From an uncultured Sphingomonadaceae bacterium (GTDB lineage Bacteria; Pseudomonadota; Alphaproteobacteria; Sphingomonadales; Sphingomonadaceae), in the NCBI GenBank assembly GCA_913060895.1, contig CAJXSN010000008.1, positions 1 to 64,000 of the forward strand: 64,000 nucleotides of DNA, written 5' to 3'. Under the pieces are notes generated by a model. That model was given only the letters and a program-made list of their open reading frames with translations, did no database searches and was not told the origin of the DNA. Positions 44,519 through 53,655 of the stretch are shown here, in pieces; position 1 is the stretch's first letter, and every line of letters starts with the position of its first letter. Position numbers and translations under genes: made by a program.

Positions 44519-45448
44519 TCAGAGCTTGCCGGTTAGTTCCGGAACCGCATTGAACAGATCGGCAACCAGCCCGATGTCGGCCACCTGAAAAATCGGTGCG
44601 TCTTCATCCTTGTTGATCGCGATGATCGTCTTGGAATCCTTCATACCGGCCAAGTGCTGGATTGCGCCGGAAATGCCGATGGCAAAATAGACTTCCGGGG
44701 CAACGATCTTGCCGGTTTGGCCGACTTGATAATCATTGGGGACATAGCCCGCATCGACGGCCGCGCGGCTTGCACCGATACCCGCGCCCAACTTGTCCGC
44801 AAGCGGCGTGATGATTTCCTCGAAGGTTTCTGCATCCTTCAGGGCGCGGCCACCGGATACGATAACCTTGGCGCTGGTCAGCTCGGGTCGATCGCTTTTA
44901 GCGATTTCTTCGCCGACGAAGCTGGATGTGCCCGCATCACCGGGGCCGGAAACAGTCTCTACCGTGCCGGAGCCCCCTTCGGGTGCAGCCTTGTCGAAGG
45001 CTGTCCCACGCACTGTAATGACCAATTTGTCTTCGGTGCTTTCCACCGTGGCAATGGCATTACCGGCATAGATCGGGCGGGTGAAGGTCTTGTCCCCTTC
45101 AACCGACAGAATGTCTGAAATCTGCATCACATCGAGCAGCGCAGCAACGCGTGGCGCGATATTCTTGCCGTTGGTGGTGGCCGGCGCAAGAAACGCGTCG
45201 TGATGGCCCATTAGATCGGCCGCCAGTGGCGCGACGTTCTCGGCCAGTTGGTTTGCATAAGCCGCATCGTCAGCCAGATGGACCTTGCCCACGCCGTCGA
45301 TCTTGGCAGCTTCGTCTGCCACTGCTGCGCAGCCCGATCCTGCTACCAGCAGATGCACTTCGCCCAGTTTGGATGCAGCGGTAACCACTGCGAGAGTTGC
45401 GTCTTTCACCGACGCGTTATCATGTTCGACCAGTACGAGAGTTTTCAT
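44519..45448 (-). CDS. etfA: Electron transfer flavoprotein alpha subunit
   Basis: 309-aa ETF alpha subunit, which binds the FAD that passes electrons from acyl-CoA and other dehydrogenases to ETF-ubiquinone oxidoreductase. The N-terminal domain starts [20 protein letters not shown]. The C-terminal FAD domain has [29 protein letters not shown] and [16 protein letters not shown]. It lies 36 bases after etfB. Confidence 0.96.
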   Translation of the reverse strand: MKTLVLVEHDNASVKDATLAVVTAASKLGEVHLLVAGSGCAAVADEAAKIDGVGKVHLADDAAYANQLAENVAPLAADLMGHHDAFLAPATTNGKNIAPRVAALLDVMQISDILSVEGDKTFTRPIYAGNAIATVESTEDKLVITVRGTAFDKAAPEGGSGTVETVSGPGDAGTSSFVGEEIAKSDRPELTSAKVIVSGGRALKDAETFEEIITPLADKLGAGIGASRAAVDAGYVPNDYQVGQTGKIVAPEVYFAIGISGAIQHLAGMKDSKTIIAINKDEDAPIFQVADIGLVADLFNAVPELTGKL

Positions 45449-45484
45449 CGTGTCAGTCCTTCCTTGTGAATAGCGTGGGTGTAA

Positions 45485-46231
45485 TCAGGCGATGCCCATA
45501 GCCTTGATCTTGGCGACCAGAGCATCGACGTCTTCGACCTTTTCGCCGGCCTGTCGCACAGGCGGCTCGGAAACATTGGTGGTCTTCAGGCGGGGCGCAA
45601 TATCCACACCGTAATCGGCAGGTGTTTTGGTATCGAGGGGCTTTTTCTTCGCCTTCATGATGTTCGGCAATGAAGCATAGCGTGGTTCGTTGAGCCGCAG
45701 ATCGGTGGTGACAATGGCCGGCATCGTCAGTTTGACCGTCTGCAGGCCGCCGTCGATCTCGCGCTTCACGGTAACGCTCTCACCGTCGACTTCGATAGCG
45801 TTGGCGAACGTGCCTTGAGGACGTTTCATCAGAGCCGCCATCATCTGGCCTGTCTGGTTGCTGTCGTCAGAAATCGACTGCTTGCCCAGCATCACGATGC
45901 CCGGTGTTTCCTCGTCGGCGATCGCTTTCAGGATTTTCGCAACGGCCAGTGGTTCAACGTCTTCATCGGTCTCTACCAAAATCGCCCGGTCTGCACCCAT
46001 GGCGAGCGCGGTGCGCAGCGTTTCCTGCGCCTTCGCGGGACCAACGGACACGGCGATAATTTCTTCCGCCTTGCCCGCTTCCTTGATTCGGATTGCCTCT
46101 TCGACAGCGATTTCGTCGAACGGGTTCATGCTCATCTTAACGTTGGCAAGATCAACACCGGAGCCATCCGCTTTCACGCGGGGCTTCACATTGTAATCGA
46201 TGACCCGTTTCACGGGCACGAGAATCTTCAT
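45485..46231 (-). CDS. etfB: Electron transfer flavoprotein beta subunit
   Basis: 248-aa ETF beta subunit. [20 protein letters not shown] opens the protein; [16 protein letters not shown] and the AMP-binding/partner loop [16 protein letters not shown] follow. [20 protein letters not shown] is the recognition loop through which ETF contacts dehydrogenases. It heads the etfBA operon; the family pair supports beta-oxidation with the acyl-CoA ligases in this window. Confidence 0.96.
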   Translation of the reverse strand: MKILVPVKRVIDYNVKPRVKADGSGVDLANVKMSMNPFDEIAVEEAIRIKEAGKAEEIIAVSVGPAKAQETLRTALAMGADRAILVETDEDVEPLAVAKILKAIADEETPGIVMLGKQSISDDSNQTGQMMAALMKRPQGTFANAIEVDGESVTVKREIDGGLQTVKLTMPAIVTTDLRLNEPRYASLPNIMKAKKKPLDTKTPADYGVDIAPRLKTTNVSEPPVRQAGEKVEDVDALVAKIKAMGIA

Positions 46232-46365
46232 GGGATTTCCTTCCTTGCGGATGTCTTAGGGGATATTTCGTTTACCCTAGCGCATCTGGTCGCATGATCT
46301 CTTGATTATGCAATGATGCACCGGTGTTAGTGTTCCATTTACGTTTACGTCAAGGGCAGTCAAAA

Positions 46366-46403
46366 GCCTTCCGTTCCCGCCTCTTAAAGCCGTAGCGGAA
46401 GGC
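46366..46403 (-). terminator. Probable intrinsic terminator of sucC
   Basis: 8-bp inverted repeat (GCCTTCCG at 46366-46373 and CGGAAGGC at 46396-46403) with a 22-base loop. On the minus strand it is followed by TTTT. It lies 38 bases past the sucC stop, ahead of etfB. Confidence 0.65.
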
Positions 46404-46441
46404 GCGCTTTTTCCACTACGGCTGAGGATTTGAGAAGCGAA

Positions 46442-47641
46442 TCAGGCTGCTTGCTTCACCTCGGCGACAATTTTCTTGGCCGCATCGCCCAGATCGTCGG
46501 CGCTGACGATCGGCAGACCGGAAGTTTCAAGGATTTCCTTGCCCTTCGCTACGTTGGTTCCTTCCAGGCGGACGACCAATGGCACCGACAGATTCACTTC
46601 CTTCGCTGCTGCAACAATACCGTCGGCGATGATGTCGCACTTCATGATGCCGCCAAAGATGTTGACCAGAATGCCTTCGACAGCCGGGTCTTTCAGGATG
46701 ATCTTGAAGGCAGCCGTCACCTTTTCCTTGGTCGCGCCGCCGCCAACATCCAGGAAGTTGGCCGGGAACGCGCCGTTCAGCTTGATAATGTCCATCGTCG
46801 CCATAGCTAGGCCTGCGCCGTTGACCATGCAGCCGATGTTGCCGTCCAGTTTGATATAGGCAAGGTCGTATTCGCTTGCTTCGACTTCGGCCGGGTCTTC
46901 CTCGGTCTCGTCGCGCATCGCTTCTACGTCCTTGTGACGGTAAAGCGCATTGCCATCGAAACTCATCTTGGTGTCGAGCACCAGCAGCTGGCCGTCTTTC
47001 GTTTCAACCAGCGGATTGATCTCGAGCATTTCAGTGTCGAGATCCATGAACGCTGTATAAAGCTTGGCGCACAGCTTCTGGCACGCCTTGTTCAGATCGC
47101 CTTCCAGCTTCAGAGCGAAAGCTGCAGCGCGGCCGTGGTGGGGCATGAAGCCCTGTGCTGGATCGATAGTGATGGTCGTGATCTTCTCGGGCGTATTGTG
47201 CGCCACGTCCTCGATATCCATGCCGCCTTCGGTGGAGACAACCATGGCAACACGGCCTGTGGCACGGTCGACCAGCATAGCGAGGTAATATTCCTGCTCG
47301 ATATCAACGCCGTCGGTCACATACAGGCGGTTGACCTGCTTGCCCTCGTCACCAGTCTGGATAGTGACCAGAGTGTTGCCCAACATGTCGCGGGCATCCG
47401 ACTCCACGTCTTCGATGCTTTTTGCCAGACGCACCCCGCCTTTTGCATCGGGGCCCAATTCCGTAAACTTCCCCTTGCCCCGGCCACCGGCATGAATTTG
47501 CGACTTCACGACATATAGCGGTCCGGGCAGTTTCTTTGCAGCTTCTACAGCTTCCTCGACGCTCATCGCGGAGTGACCTGCAGGGATGCCAATGTCGTAT
47601 TTCGCCAACAGTTCTTTGGCCTGATATTCATGAATGTTCAT
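46442..47641 (-). CDS. sucC: Succinyl-CoA synthetase (ADP-forming) beta subunit
   Basis: 399-aa ATP-grasp subunit of the TCA-cycle enzyme making succinate and ATP from succinyl-CoA. N terminus [35 protein letters not shown] is the nucleotide site; [20 protein letters not shown] and [19 protein letters not shown] (phosphohistidine-facing loop) follow. The ATG at 47641 is fixed by this conserved N terminus. The alpha subunit gene sucD, usually next, is absent; etfB follows instead. Confidence 0.96.
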   Translation of the reverse strand: MNIHEYQAKELLAKYDIGIPAGHSAMSVEEAVEAAKKLPGPLYVVKSQIHAGGRGKGKFTELGPDAKGGVRLAKSIEDVESDARDMLGNTLVTIQTGDEGKQVNRLYVTDGVDIEQEYYLAMLVDRATGRVAMVVSTEGGMDIEDVAHNTPEKITTITIDPAQGFMPHHGRAAAFALKLEGDLNKACQKLCAKLYTAFMDLDTEMLEINPLVETKDGQLLVLDTKMSFDGNALYRHKDVEAMRDETEEDPAEVEASEYDLAYIKLDGNIGCMVNGAGLAMATMDIIKLNGAFPANFLDVGGGATKEKVTAAFKIILKDPAVEGILVNIFGGIMKCDIIADGIVAAAKEVNLSVPLVVRLEGTNVAKGKEILETSGLPIVSADDLGDAAKKIVAEVKQAA

Positions 47642-47762
47642 GGGGGCGTATCCTCGTGAAAATGTACTTCTTGGGGAAGGGGGACTTTGGCGTGCAGCCT
47701 TTGCATGGATAAGCCGCCTTGAAAAGTGCCTCTGGTCTGTCCAATACTTTAAGCACGCAAAC

Positions 47763-48554
47763 ATGATCGATCACGACCGCTTTGTTGCGATCGTCCGCGA
47801 GGCGGGCGCTATCGCCCATTCACATTGGCCCGGCAGCGGCCATGATCTCCAGTCTTGGGAAAAAAAGCCTGGCGACCCGGTTTGTGAGGCCGATTTGGCA
47901 GTCGACAAATTCTTGCGCCGCGAATTGTCGGCTTTGCTGCCGTCTGCAGGCTGGCTGTCGGAAGAAACGATCGACGGACCGGAGCGTATGGACAACCGGC
48001 TGATCTGGCTGGTGGATCCTGTCGATGGCACGCGTGATTTTATTCGCGGGCACACTGGATGGGCCGTTTCGGTCGCCTTGATCAGCGAAGGACGCCCCTT
48101 GATGGGAATGCTCAGCGCGCCAGCACGAGGTGAGGAGTGGCTCGCCGTTGCGGGACGGGGAGCGTGGCGCAATGGAAAAGTGCTCATCGCATCCAAGTGC
48201 ACAGATTTGTCGGGCGCGCGCATTCCCGCCGATTCGCTGATGAAGGAGGATCAGCTGATGCTCACGGTAGAAAAACCCAATTCCATCGCTTTGCGCGTCG
48301 CAATGGTGGCGGCGGACGAAGCGGATGTGATCGCCACGCTGCGCTGGGGCTTTGAATGGGATCTGGGTGCGGCGGCCCTGATTGCGCGGGAGTCTGGTGC
48401 TGCCGTCAGCGACGCGTTCGGCCATCCGTTTGGGTATAACAAGCGCGATCCGCGCAGTTTCGGTCTGATCGCCAGCGCGCCGGGTATTCACGCCCAAACC
48501 ATCGAACATCTGGCCGTGCGGGCCAATATACTGGCTGCCAAACCACGAGATTGA
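47763..48554 (+). CDS. cysQ: 3'(2'),5'-bisphosphate nucleotidase / inositol monophosphatase family (CysQ-like)
   Basis: 263-aa metal-dependent phosphatase. Metal-site motifs: [23 protein letters not shown] (DPxDGT) and the C-terminal [16 protein letters not shown]. The ATG at 47763 starts at the expected N terminus; a longer start at 47634 would run into the sucC start region. Likely removes 3'-phosphoadenosine 5'-phosphate; inositol monophosphatase is the alternative. Confidence 0.85.
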   Translation: MIDHDRFVAIVREAGAIAHSHWPGSGHDLQSWEKKPGDPVCEADLAVDKFLRRELSALLPSAGWLSEETIDGPERMDNRLIWLVDPVDGTRDFIRGHTGWAVSVALISEGRPLMGMLSAPARGEEWLAVAGRGAWRNGKVLIASKCTDLSGARIPADSLMKEDQLMLTVEKPNSIALRVAMVAADEADVIATLRWGFEWDLGAAALIARESGAAVSDAFGHPFGYNKRDPRSFGLIASAPGIHAQTIEHLAVRANILAAKPRD

Positions 48555-48594
48555 CGGGCGTACCGGCGGTCTTCTCAAATGCCACCCACTAAAA

Positions 48595-48626
48595 CAAAGG
48601 GGCCCGCATCGCTGCGAACCCCTTTG
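48595..48626 (-). terminator. Rho-independent terminator of the OmpA lipoprotein gene
   Basis: CAAAGGGG at 48595-48602 pairs with CCCCTTTG at 48619-48626, with an inner GCA/TGC pairing. On the minus strand it is followed by TTTT. It lies 20 bases past the stop of the OmpA gene and faces the convergent cysQ. Confidence 0.8.
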
Positions 48627-48646
48627 GTCGTTATGAGTTTCAAGGC

Positions 48647-49342
48647 TTAGTTGTTCTGCGCCTGAGCCACTTCTTCCTGGGTGATCGGGGTGATCTTGAT
48701 TTCTACCCGGCGGTTTTGCGCACGGCCTTCCGGGGTATCGTTCGAACCCTTGGAATAGCGTGGATCTTCGCCGTAACCCTGCGTTGCCATACGCGAACGC
48801 GCGACACCGCGGGCGACCAGATAGTCTGCAACTGCATTGGCGCGGCGCTGGGACAGCTGAAGGTTATACGAATCCGAACCCGTCGAATCGGTGAAGCCGT
48901 AAACATCGATCAGGCTGTTGGGGTATTTGATCAGGCTGTTGGCGATAACATCCAGCGTTCCCTGAAAGGCGGGCGTGATGGTGGACGAATCGACAGCAAA
49001 AGTGACACCATCGGGCAGGTTGACCAGAATGGCTTCGCCGTCACCGATTTCGGTAACGTCGACACCGGAACCGGCAGTCATTTCGTCCAGTTCCTTGATC
49101 TGGTCATCGAACTGCTTGCCGATAACGGCCCCCGCACTACCGCCGATGCCGGCACCGATAATACGCGCGGTGGACCCGCCGATTACGTCGCCCAGCAGGT
49201 AGCCGGCTGCGCCGCCAAACACTGAACCGATTGCGGTGCGTGAAATCTTCTGTTCGCCGGTATTGGGATCGGTCACGCAGGCGGAAAGACCCATCAGCGA
49301 AGTCGCGGCAAGCGCCGAGACGAGAATGCGAGATTTTGTCAT
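48647..49342 (-). CDS. OmpA family peptidoglycan-binding lipoprotein
   Basis: 231 aa: lipoprotein signal (ATSLMGLSAC), a Gly-rich glycine-zipper segment (GSVFGGAAGYLLGDVIGG and GAGIGGSAGAVIG), then an OmpA C-terminal domain with the diaminopimelate-binding block VYGFTDSTGSDSYNLQLSQRR and DPRYSKGSNDTPEGRAQNRR. Anchors the outer membrane to peptidoglycan (YiaD-like). Confidence 0.93.
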   Translation of the reverse strand: MTKSRILVSALAATSLMGLSACVTDPNTGEQKISRTAIGSVFGGAAGYLLGDVIGGSTARIIGAGIGGSAGAVIGKQFDDQIKELDEMTAGSGVDVTEIGDGEAILVNLPDGVTFAVDSSTITPAFQGTLDVIANSLIKYPNSLIDVYGFTDSTGSDSYNLQLSQRRANAVADYLVARGVARSRMATQGYGEDPRYSKGSNDTPEGRAQNRRVEIKITPITQEEVAQAQNN

Positions 49343-49531
49343 TAAAGTTTCCCCAAATAGTGCCCGTTACGGGCTTTCGGGCGGTAATCGCCCAAATGTG
49401 GACGGGCATGCACTTTGCACACCCAACGTCATACCAACCTTGTACTGTGGTTCCTGTTCCCACCATGAATACCGGCTGTGTGCGTGTCGCAGGCTGGCGC
49501 GGGCGCTCTTTTGTGCTAGCGCGGCGGCACT

Positions 49532-50839
49532 GTGACACCCTTTCCCTGGCCCGACCTGCTCATTATCGCAGGACTGATTTTCATTAACGGCATCTTTGCG
49601 ATGTCGGAGCTGGCGATTGTTTCGGCCAAGGTGACGACGCTGCGCGGTAAAGCGGACAAGGGTAGCGGCGGTGCGGCTATGGCGCTTTCGCTGGCCGCCG
49701 ATCCGGGCAAGTTCCTGTCGACCGTGCAGATCGGCATCACGCTGGTCGGCATAATCGCCGGTGCGTATTCCGGTGCCAGTCTGGGCGGGCCGGTGGGTGA
49801 AAGGTTGGTGCATTTGGGCCTTCCCCAGGAATATGCGGAACAGGCCGGGTTTGCTCTGGTGATTGCATTGACCACATATTTCAGCCTGGTGATCGGGGAA
49901 TTGGTGCCGAAACAGTTGGCCCTGCGCGCTGCTGAACCGATTGCCGTGGTTATGGCGCGCCCGATGCGCTGGATTGCCATCATTGCGGCTCCGATCGTGT
50001 GGGTGCTCGATACATCTTCCGGCCTGCTCATCCGGCTGCTGGGTATTCGCCCCGGCGGACAGGCCAGCGTAACTGCAGAAGAACTGCATATGCTGTTTGC
50101 CGATGCGACCAAGACCGGTGTTCTGGAAGAAGAGCAAAGCGCGATCCTGACCGGAGTGGTTCGGCTGGCCGATCGGCCTGTGCGCGAAATGATGACTCCG
50201 CGTACCGACCTCGACTGGCTGGATATCGACGATGACGAGGCAGCTATCTCGGCGAAAATTGCGGCCAGCCCGCATTCTTTGCTGCCTGTCGCGCAGGGAA
50301 CGGCGGACAGGGTTTTGGGTGTGGTGAAGGTGCGCGAAGTTCTTGCAGCGCAGGTCTCTGGTCTGCCGGTCGATCTGTTTGCCTTATCGCGCAAGCCGGA
50401 AATCGTACCCGACCAGCTCGATGCACTGGATGCGCTGCGTGTGTTGCAACAGGCCGATATCGCAATGGCTATGGTGCATGATGAATACGGACATCTGGAC
50501 GGTATCGTCACGCCGGTCGATTTACTGACCGCTATTGTCGGACAGTTCGCCAGTGATGTGGATCAGGGTGATATTCCGGAAATCGTCGAGCGCGGCGATG
50601 GATCGTTGCTGGTGTCGGGCGCCTTGCCTGCCGATGCGCTGGCCGACCGAACTGGCATCGAATATGACGAAACCCGCGAGTTTGCGACGGTTGCAGGCTT
50701 TGCTTTGGCCGTGTTGAAGCATCTGCCGTTGGAAGGCGAGACCTTCACAGTGCAGGGCTGGTCTTTCGAAATCGTCGATATGGACGGGCGCAAGATCGAC
50801 AAATTGCTTGTCAGCGAACTGGCCGATCCGGCCGATTAA
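49532..50839 (+). CDS. CNNM/CorC-like membrane protein with CBS domains (hemolysin family)
   Basis: 435 aa: DUF21/CNNM transmembrane domain (about residues 1-190; ELAIVSAKVTTLRGKADKG and SLVIGELVPKQLALR are hallmarks). Two CBS domains follow (MMTPRTDLDWLDIDDD onward), then a C-terminal CorC_HlyC transporter-associated domain (TVQGWSFEIVDMDGRKIDKL). Implicated in divalent cation (Mg/Co) handling; the haemolysin name is historical. GTG start at 49532; the next ATG is 42 residues in. Confidence 0.9.
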   Translation: MTPFPWPDLLIIAGLIFINGIFAMSELAIVSAKVTTLRGKADKGSGGAAMALSLAADPGKFLSTVQIGITLVGIIAGAYSGASLGGPVGERLVHLGLPQEYAEQAGFALVIALTTYFSLVIGELVPKQLALRAAEPIAVVMARPMRWIAIIAAPIVWVLDTSSGLLIRLLGIRPGGQASVTAEELHMLFADATKTGVLEEEQSAILTGVVRLADRPVREMMTPRTDLDWLDIDDDEAAISAKIAASPHSLLPVAQGTADRVLGVVKVREVLAAQVSGLPVDLFALSRKPEIVPDQLDALDALRVLQQADIAMAMVHDEYGHLDGIVTPVDLLTAIVGQFASDVDQGDIPEIVERGDGSLLVSGALPADALADRTGIEYDETREFATVAGFALAVLKHLPLEGETFTVQGWSFEIVDMDGRKIDKLLVSELADPAD

Positions 50840-50935
50840 CCCTGCCCGGTGAGGGGCAAATAAACTCGCTGTGCTTACGGACTGTTAACCATATTGCGCG
50901 AAACCGGCCTTCCACACGAGGGGGGCCGAAATATC

Positions 50936-51463
50936 ATGGCACTTGCGCAGAACGCTTCACTGACCATCGCCGAAATGCGGGAATTCGCCAGCTTCACTGC
51001 CGGTGAACAACGCTATATCCGTCGCAGTCTGGATGTTGGGCTGGGGCGGTGCGACGCATTTAAAATCTGGGCCCGCGATGCGGCAGAGAATGCCGCCATC
51101 CGCCGCCAATATGTCGCCTATCAGGAATTGAAGCGCCTGCGCGAAGACCTGCCCGCGAATGGCGAAGACGAACGCATCGACAGTTTTATCGGTACGCTGA
51201 CCCGCGTGGCCGCTTTCGATCTGTCGCAAGAACGGCTCGACGGGTTTTCATCCTTCCGTTTCTTGTACGAACGCCTGTTGGGTGCGACCGCCCGCCCGTG
51301 GTTGCCCAGCGCCTTTGTCGGCGCCGCAGCCCTGCCGCACATTCCGCCGCAGCGACGCAGGATGCTGCTGCAATCCCTGAGCGAAGCCGCCGCCACCGCA
51401 CCCGGCTGGTCCGACGCACAGCCGAATTTCTTTCCGGAATATGTCGAGGCTGAGGCGGCTTAA
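50936..51463 (+). CDS. Protein of unknown function
   Basis: 175-aa soluble, mostly helical protein: MALAQNASLTIAEMREFASF, then RRSLDVGLGRCDAFKIWARD and a C-terminal PPQRRRMLLQSLSEAAATAP. I recognise no characterised domain. The ATG at 50936 is preceded by a G-rich stretch about 10 bases upstream. A CtrA half-site-like TTAACCAT lies at 50885-50892. Confidence 0.75.
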   Translation: MALAQNASLTIAEMREFASFTAGEQRYIRRSLDVGLGRCDAFKIWARDAAENAAIRRQYVAYQELKRLREDLPANGEDERIDSFIGTLTRVAAFDLSQERLDGFSSFRFLYERLLGATARPWLPSAFVGAAALPHIPPQRRRMLLQSLSEAAATAPGWSDAQPNFFPEYVEAEAA

Positions 51464-51480
51464 TTCCAACGGCCCTGAAC

Positions 51481-51766
51481 ATGATTGCTGATCATCCGCA
51501 GGTCGAATTTGAACCACATGCATGGCTAGGCCAGGTTTTGGATCATTTCGCGCGTGCGGAGCAGGCTCTGAGGAGAGAGGGACACCTCTCCTTCACTCGG
51601 CACCTTCCGGGGGACTCAAACGATGTGACGCCGAATCGAATCTAGACGAACCAAGAGCAAAAAGAACTCCTCCGCCACGTTGCTAACGATAACGGGTCGA
51701 TTTTTCGGCCATGTCGTTACCATCGAAGGGGACGAGAAAATTCTAGCGAGACTTCGTATCGCCTAA
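51481..51766 (+). pseudogene. Decayed small protein gene
   Basis: From ATG 51481 the frame reads as protein-like sequence (FEPHAWLGQVLDHFARAEQA, then FTRHLPGDSNDVTPNRI) to a TAG at 51643. Coding character continues in the same frame past the stop (TNQEQKELLRHVANDNGSIF). It then resumes in another frame after a T5 run near 51702 (GHVVTIEGDEKILARLRIA) to TAA 51764. One in-frame stop, one frameshift and perhaps an internal deletion suggest a dead gene. I cannot name the family with confidence. A 7-bp inverted repeat at 51571-51592 lies within it. The stretch 51464-51762 holds nothing else. Confidence 0.45.
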
Positions 51767-53568
51767 CCCCGATACAGCCCGTTCAGCCGTTCCTGATACC
51801 GCTCGCGGATTTTGTGGCGGCGGATTTTCAAGCTGGGGGTCATTTCTTCGTTTTCGATCCCGAAGGGCTCATCGGCGAAGGTGAACTGGCGGACCTTCTC
51901 GGTCACCGACAATTCCTTGTTCACCCGGTCCACCGCGGCGCGTACGGCGGTTTTGAACTCCGGCAGGCTTTGCAGCTCGCTGCAATCGAATTTCTTGCCC
52001 TGCGCGCTGCACCATTCCAACTGCCATTCGGCGTCGGGCACAATCAGGCCGACAACATAGGGGCGCTTGTCCCCGCTCACCATCGCCTGCCCGATTTCGG
52101 GCTGCAAGGTCAGCATTCCCTCTATCTTCTGGGGCGCGACATTGTCGCCCTTGTCATTGACGATCATGTCTTTCTTGCGGTCGGTAATCTTGATCCGGCC
52201 TTTGTCGTCGATGTGGCCGATATCCCCTGTATGCAGCCAGCCATCCTTGATCGTGCGACTGGTTTCGGCATCATTCTGCCAGTACCCCTGCATCACCAGT
52301 TCGCCGCGGCAGAGGATCTCCCCGTCTTCGGCAATCTTTACCTCCACGCCGCGCATTGGCGGGCCGACTGTGTCCATCGCAATACCCGCAGCGGGACGAT
52401 TGCAACTGATTACAGGGCCGCTTTCGGTCTGGCCGTAACCCTGCAGCATGGTCAGCCCCATCGAATCGAAGAAAATTCCGACTTCGGGATTGAGCGGCGC
52501 GCCGCCCGATACCATTGCTTTCATACGCCCACCGAAACGCTCGCGGATTTTGGGGCGCAGGGTGCGCTCCAGAATGAAATCCATAGGCCGGTCGAGCAGT
52601 TTGCGGTTACCATCGGCCTTGCGCTCCCCGATCTCCAGCGCGCGGTCCATCATGTAGTTGGCCGCGCCGCCCTGCTTGGCCACCTGCTTCATAATGCGCG
52701 TACGGAGCACTTCGAACAGGCGGGGCACGACCACCATGATGGTTGGCTGAGTTTCTTCAATATTGCTGGCGAGCTTCTCCAGCCCTTCCGCATAATAAAT
52801 CTGCGCGCCGACGCCGATGGGCAGAAACTGGCCGCCCGAATGTTCGTAAGCATGGCTGAGCGGCAGGAAGGAAAGAAATCGTTCGTCCTCGTCTAACCCG
52901 AAATCGTCGCACAAAATTTCGGCGGCACCCATGACATTGCACAGGATCGCGCCGTGGTGTTGCTTTACACCGCGCGGTGCGCCGCCAGTTCCACTGGTGT
53001 AGATAATGCAAGCGGTGGTCTCGCGGGTGATGGTTCTAAGGCGCTCTGTGACAGCGACGCGTGCCGAGGCGGCATCGCCCTCGACCAGCACTGCCCATTT
53101 ATGGAGCTCCAGATTGCCGCCCTGATAGGACGGTACACCGTCGATCGGGATGATATAGTCGGCAATGCCGGTGCGGAAAATTGCCGGGACCAGCGGGGCG
53201 GACATCTTCTCGTTTGAAACGATGACGGCCCGCGCGCCGGAATTGTCCAGAATGTGGACGTGATCACGCTCTGTATTGGTGGTGTAGGCCGGAACCGTGA
53301 TGCAGCCTGCGGCCATGATTGCCAGATCGGCTATGCACCATTCGGGCCGGTTTTCCGAAACCAGCATTACCCGGTCGCCATCCGTCAGGCCGATGCTGCG
53401 CAGGTTTTCCGCCAGAATGCAGACCTCGTCTGCCACTTCGCGCCAGCTGCGTGTGACCCACACACCGTCTTTTTTTGCGCCGAGGAACGGTTTGTCGCCG
53501 TTTTCATCGGCCCGCTTCAGGAAAAGTTCGACGAGGTTTCCCGTCTGTTCGATATCACTCAGCTGCAA
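51763..53568 (-). CDS. AMP-dependent long-chain acyl-CoA synthetase
   Basis: 601-aa acyl-CoA synthetase of the FAA1/LCFA (long) branch, distinct from the FadD-like gene at 14 kb. IIYTSGTGGAPRGVKQHH is the P-loop-like motif; SFLPLSHAYEHSGGQ, GYGQTESGPVIS and DGWLHTGDIGHIDDKGRIKI follow. Start chosen as TTG 53568: AGGAGGAG sits 7 bases upstream, and the protein then begins QLSDIEQTGNLVELF. A GTG-like extension to 53649 lacks support. Activates fatty acids for degradation or remodelling. Confidence 0.9.
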   Translation of the reverse strand: MQLSDIEQTGNLVELFLKRADENGDKPFLGAKKDGVWVTRSWREVADEVCILAENLRSIGLTDGDRVMLVSENRPEWCIADLAIMAAGCITVPAYTTNTERDHVHILDNSGARAVIVSNEKMSAPLVPAIFRTGIADYIIPIDGVPSYQGGNLELHKWAVLVEGDAASARVAVTERLRTITRETTACIIYTSGTGGAPRGVKQHHGAILCNVMGAAEILCDDFGLDEDERFLSFLPLSHAYEHSGGQFLPIGVGAQIYYAEGLEKLASNIEETQPTIMVVVPRLFEVLRTRIMKQVAKQGGAANYMMDRALEIGERKADGNRKLLDRPMDFILERTLRPKIRERFGGRMKAMVSGGAPLNPEVGIFFDSMGLTMLQGYGQTESGPVISCNRPAAGIAMDTVGPPMRGVEVKIAEDGEILCRGELVMQGYWQNDAETSRTIKDGWLHTGDIGHIDDKGRIKITDRKKDMIVNDKGDNVAPQKIEGMLTLQPEIGQAMVSGDKRPYVVGLIVPDAEWQLEWCSAQGKKFDCSELQSLPEFKTAVRAAVDRVNKELSVTEKVRQFTFADEPFGIENEEMTPSLKIRRHKIRERYQERLNGLYRG

Positions 53569-53655
53569 GCTTACGCTCCTCCTGGTCCCAAACACATACG
53601 CTTTTTTAACGCTCTGCTTTGCACTAGGCTCCCGTCTGCCGGGCGGCAAGCGATG

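Noticed and set aside
51571-51592. 7-bp inverted repeat AGGAGAG/CTCTCCT considered as a terminator
   Set aside because: No T-run follows on either strand and it lies inside the decayed coding sequence.
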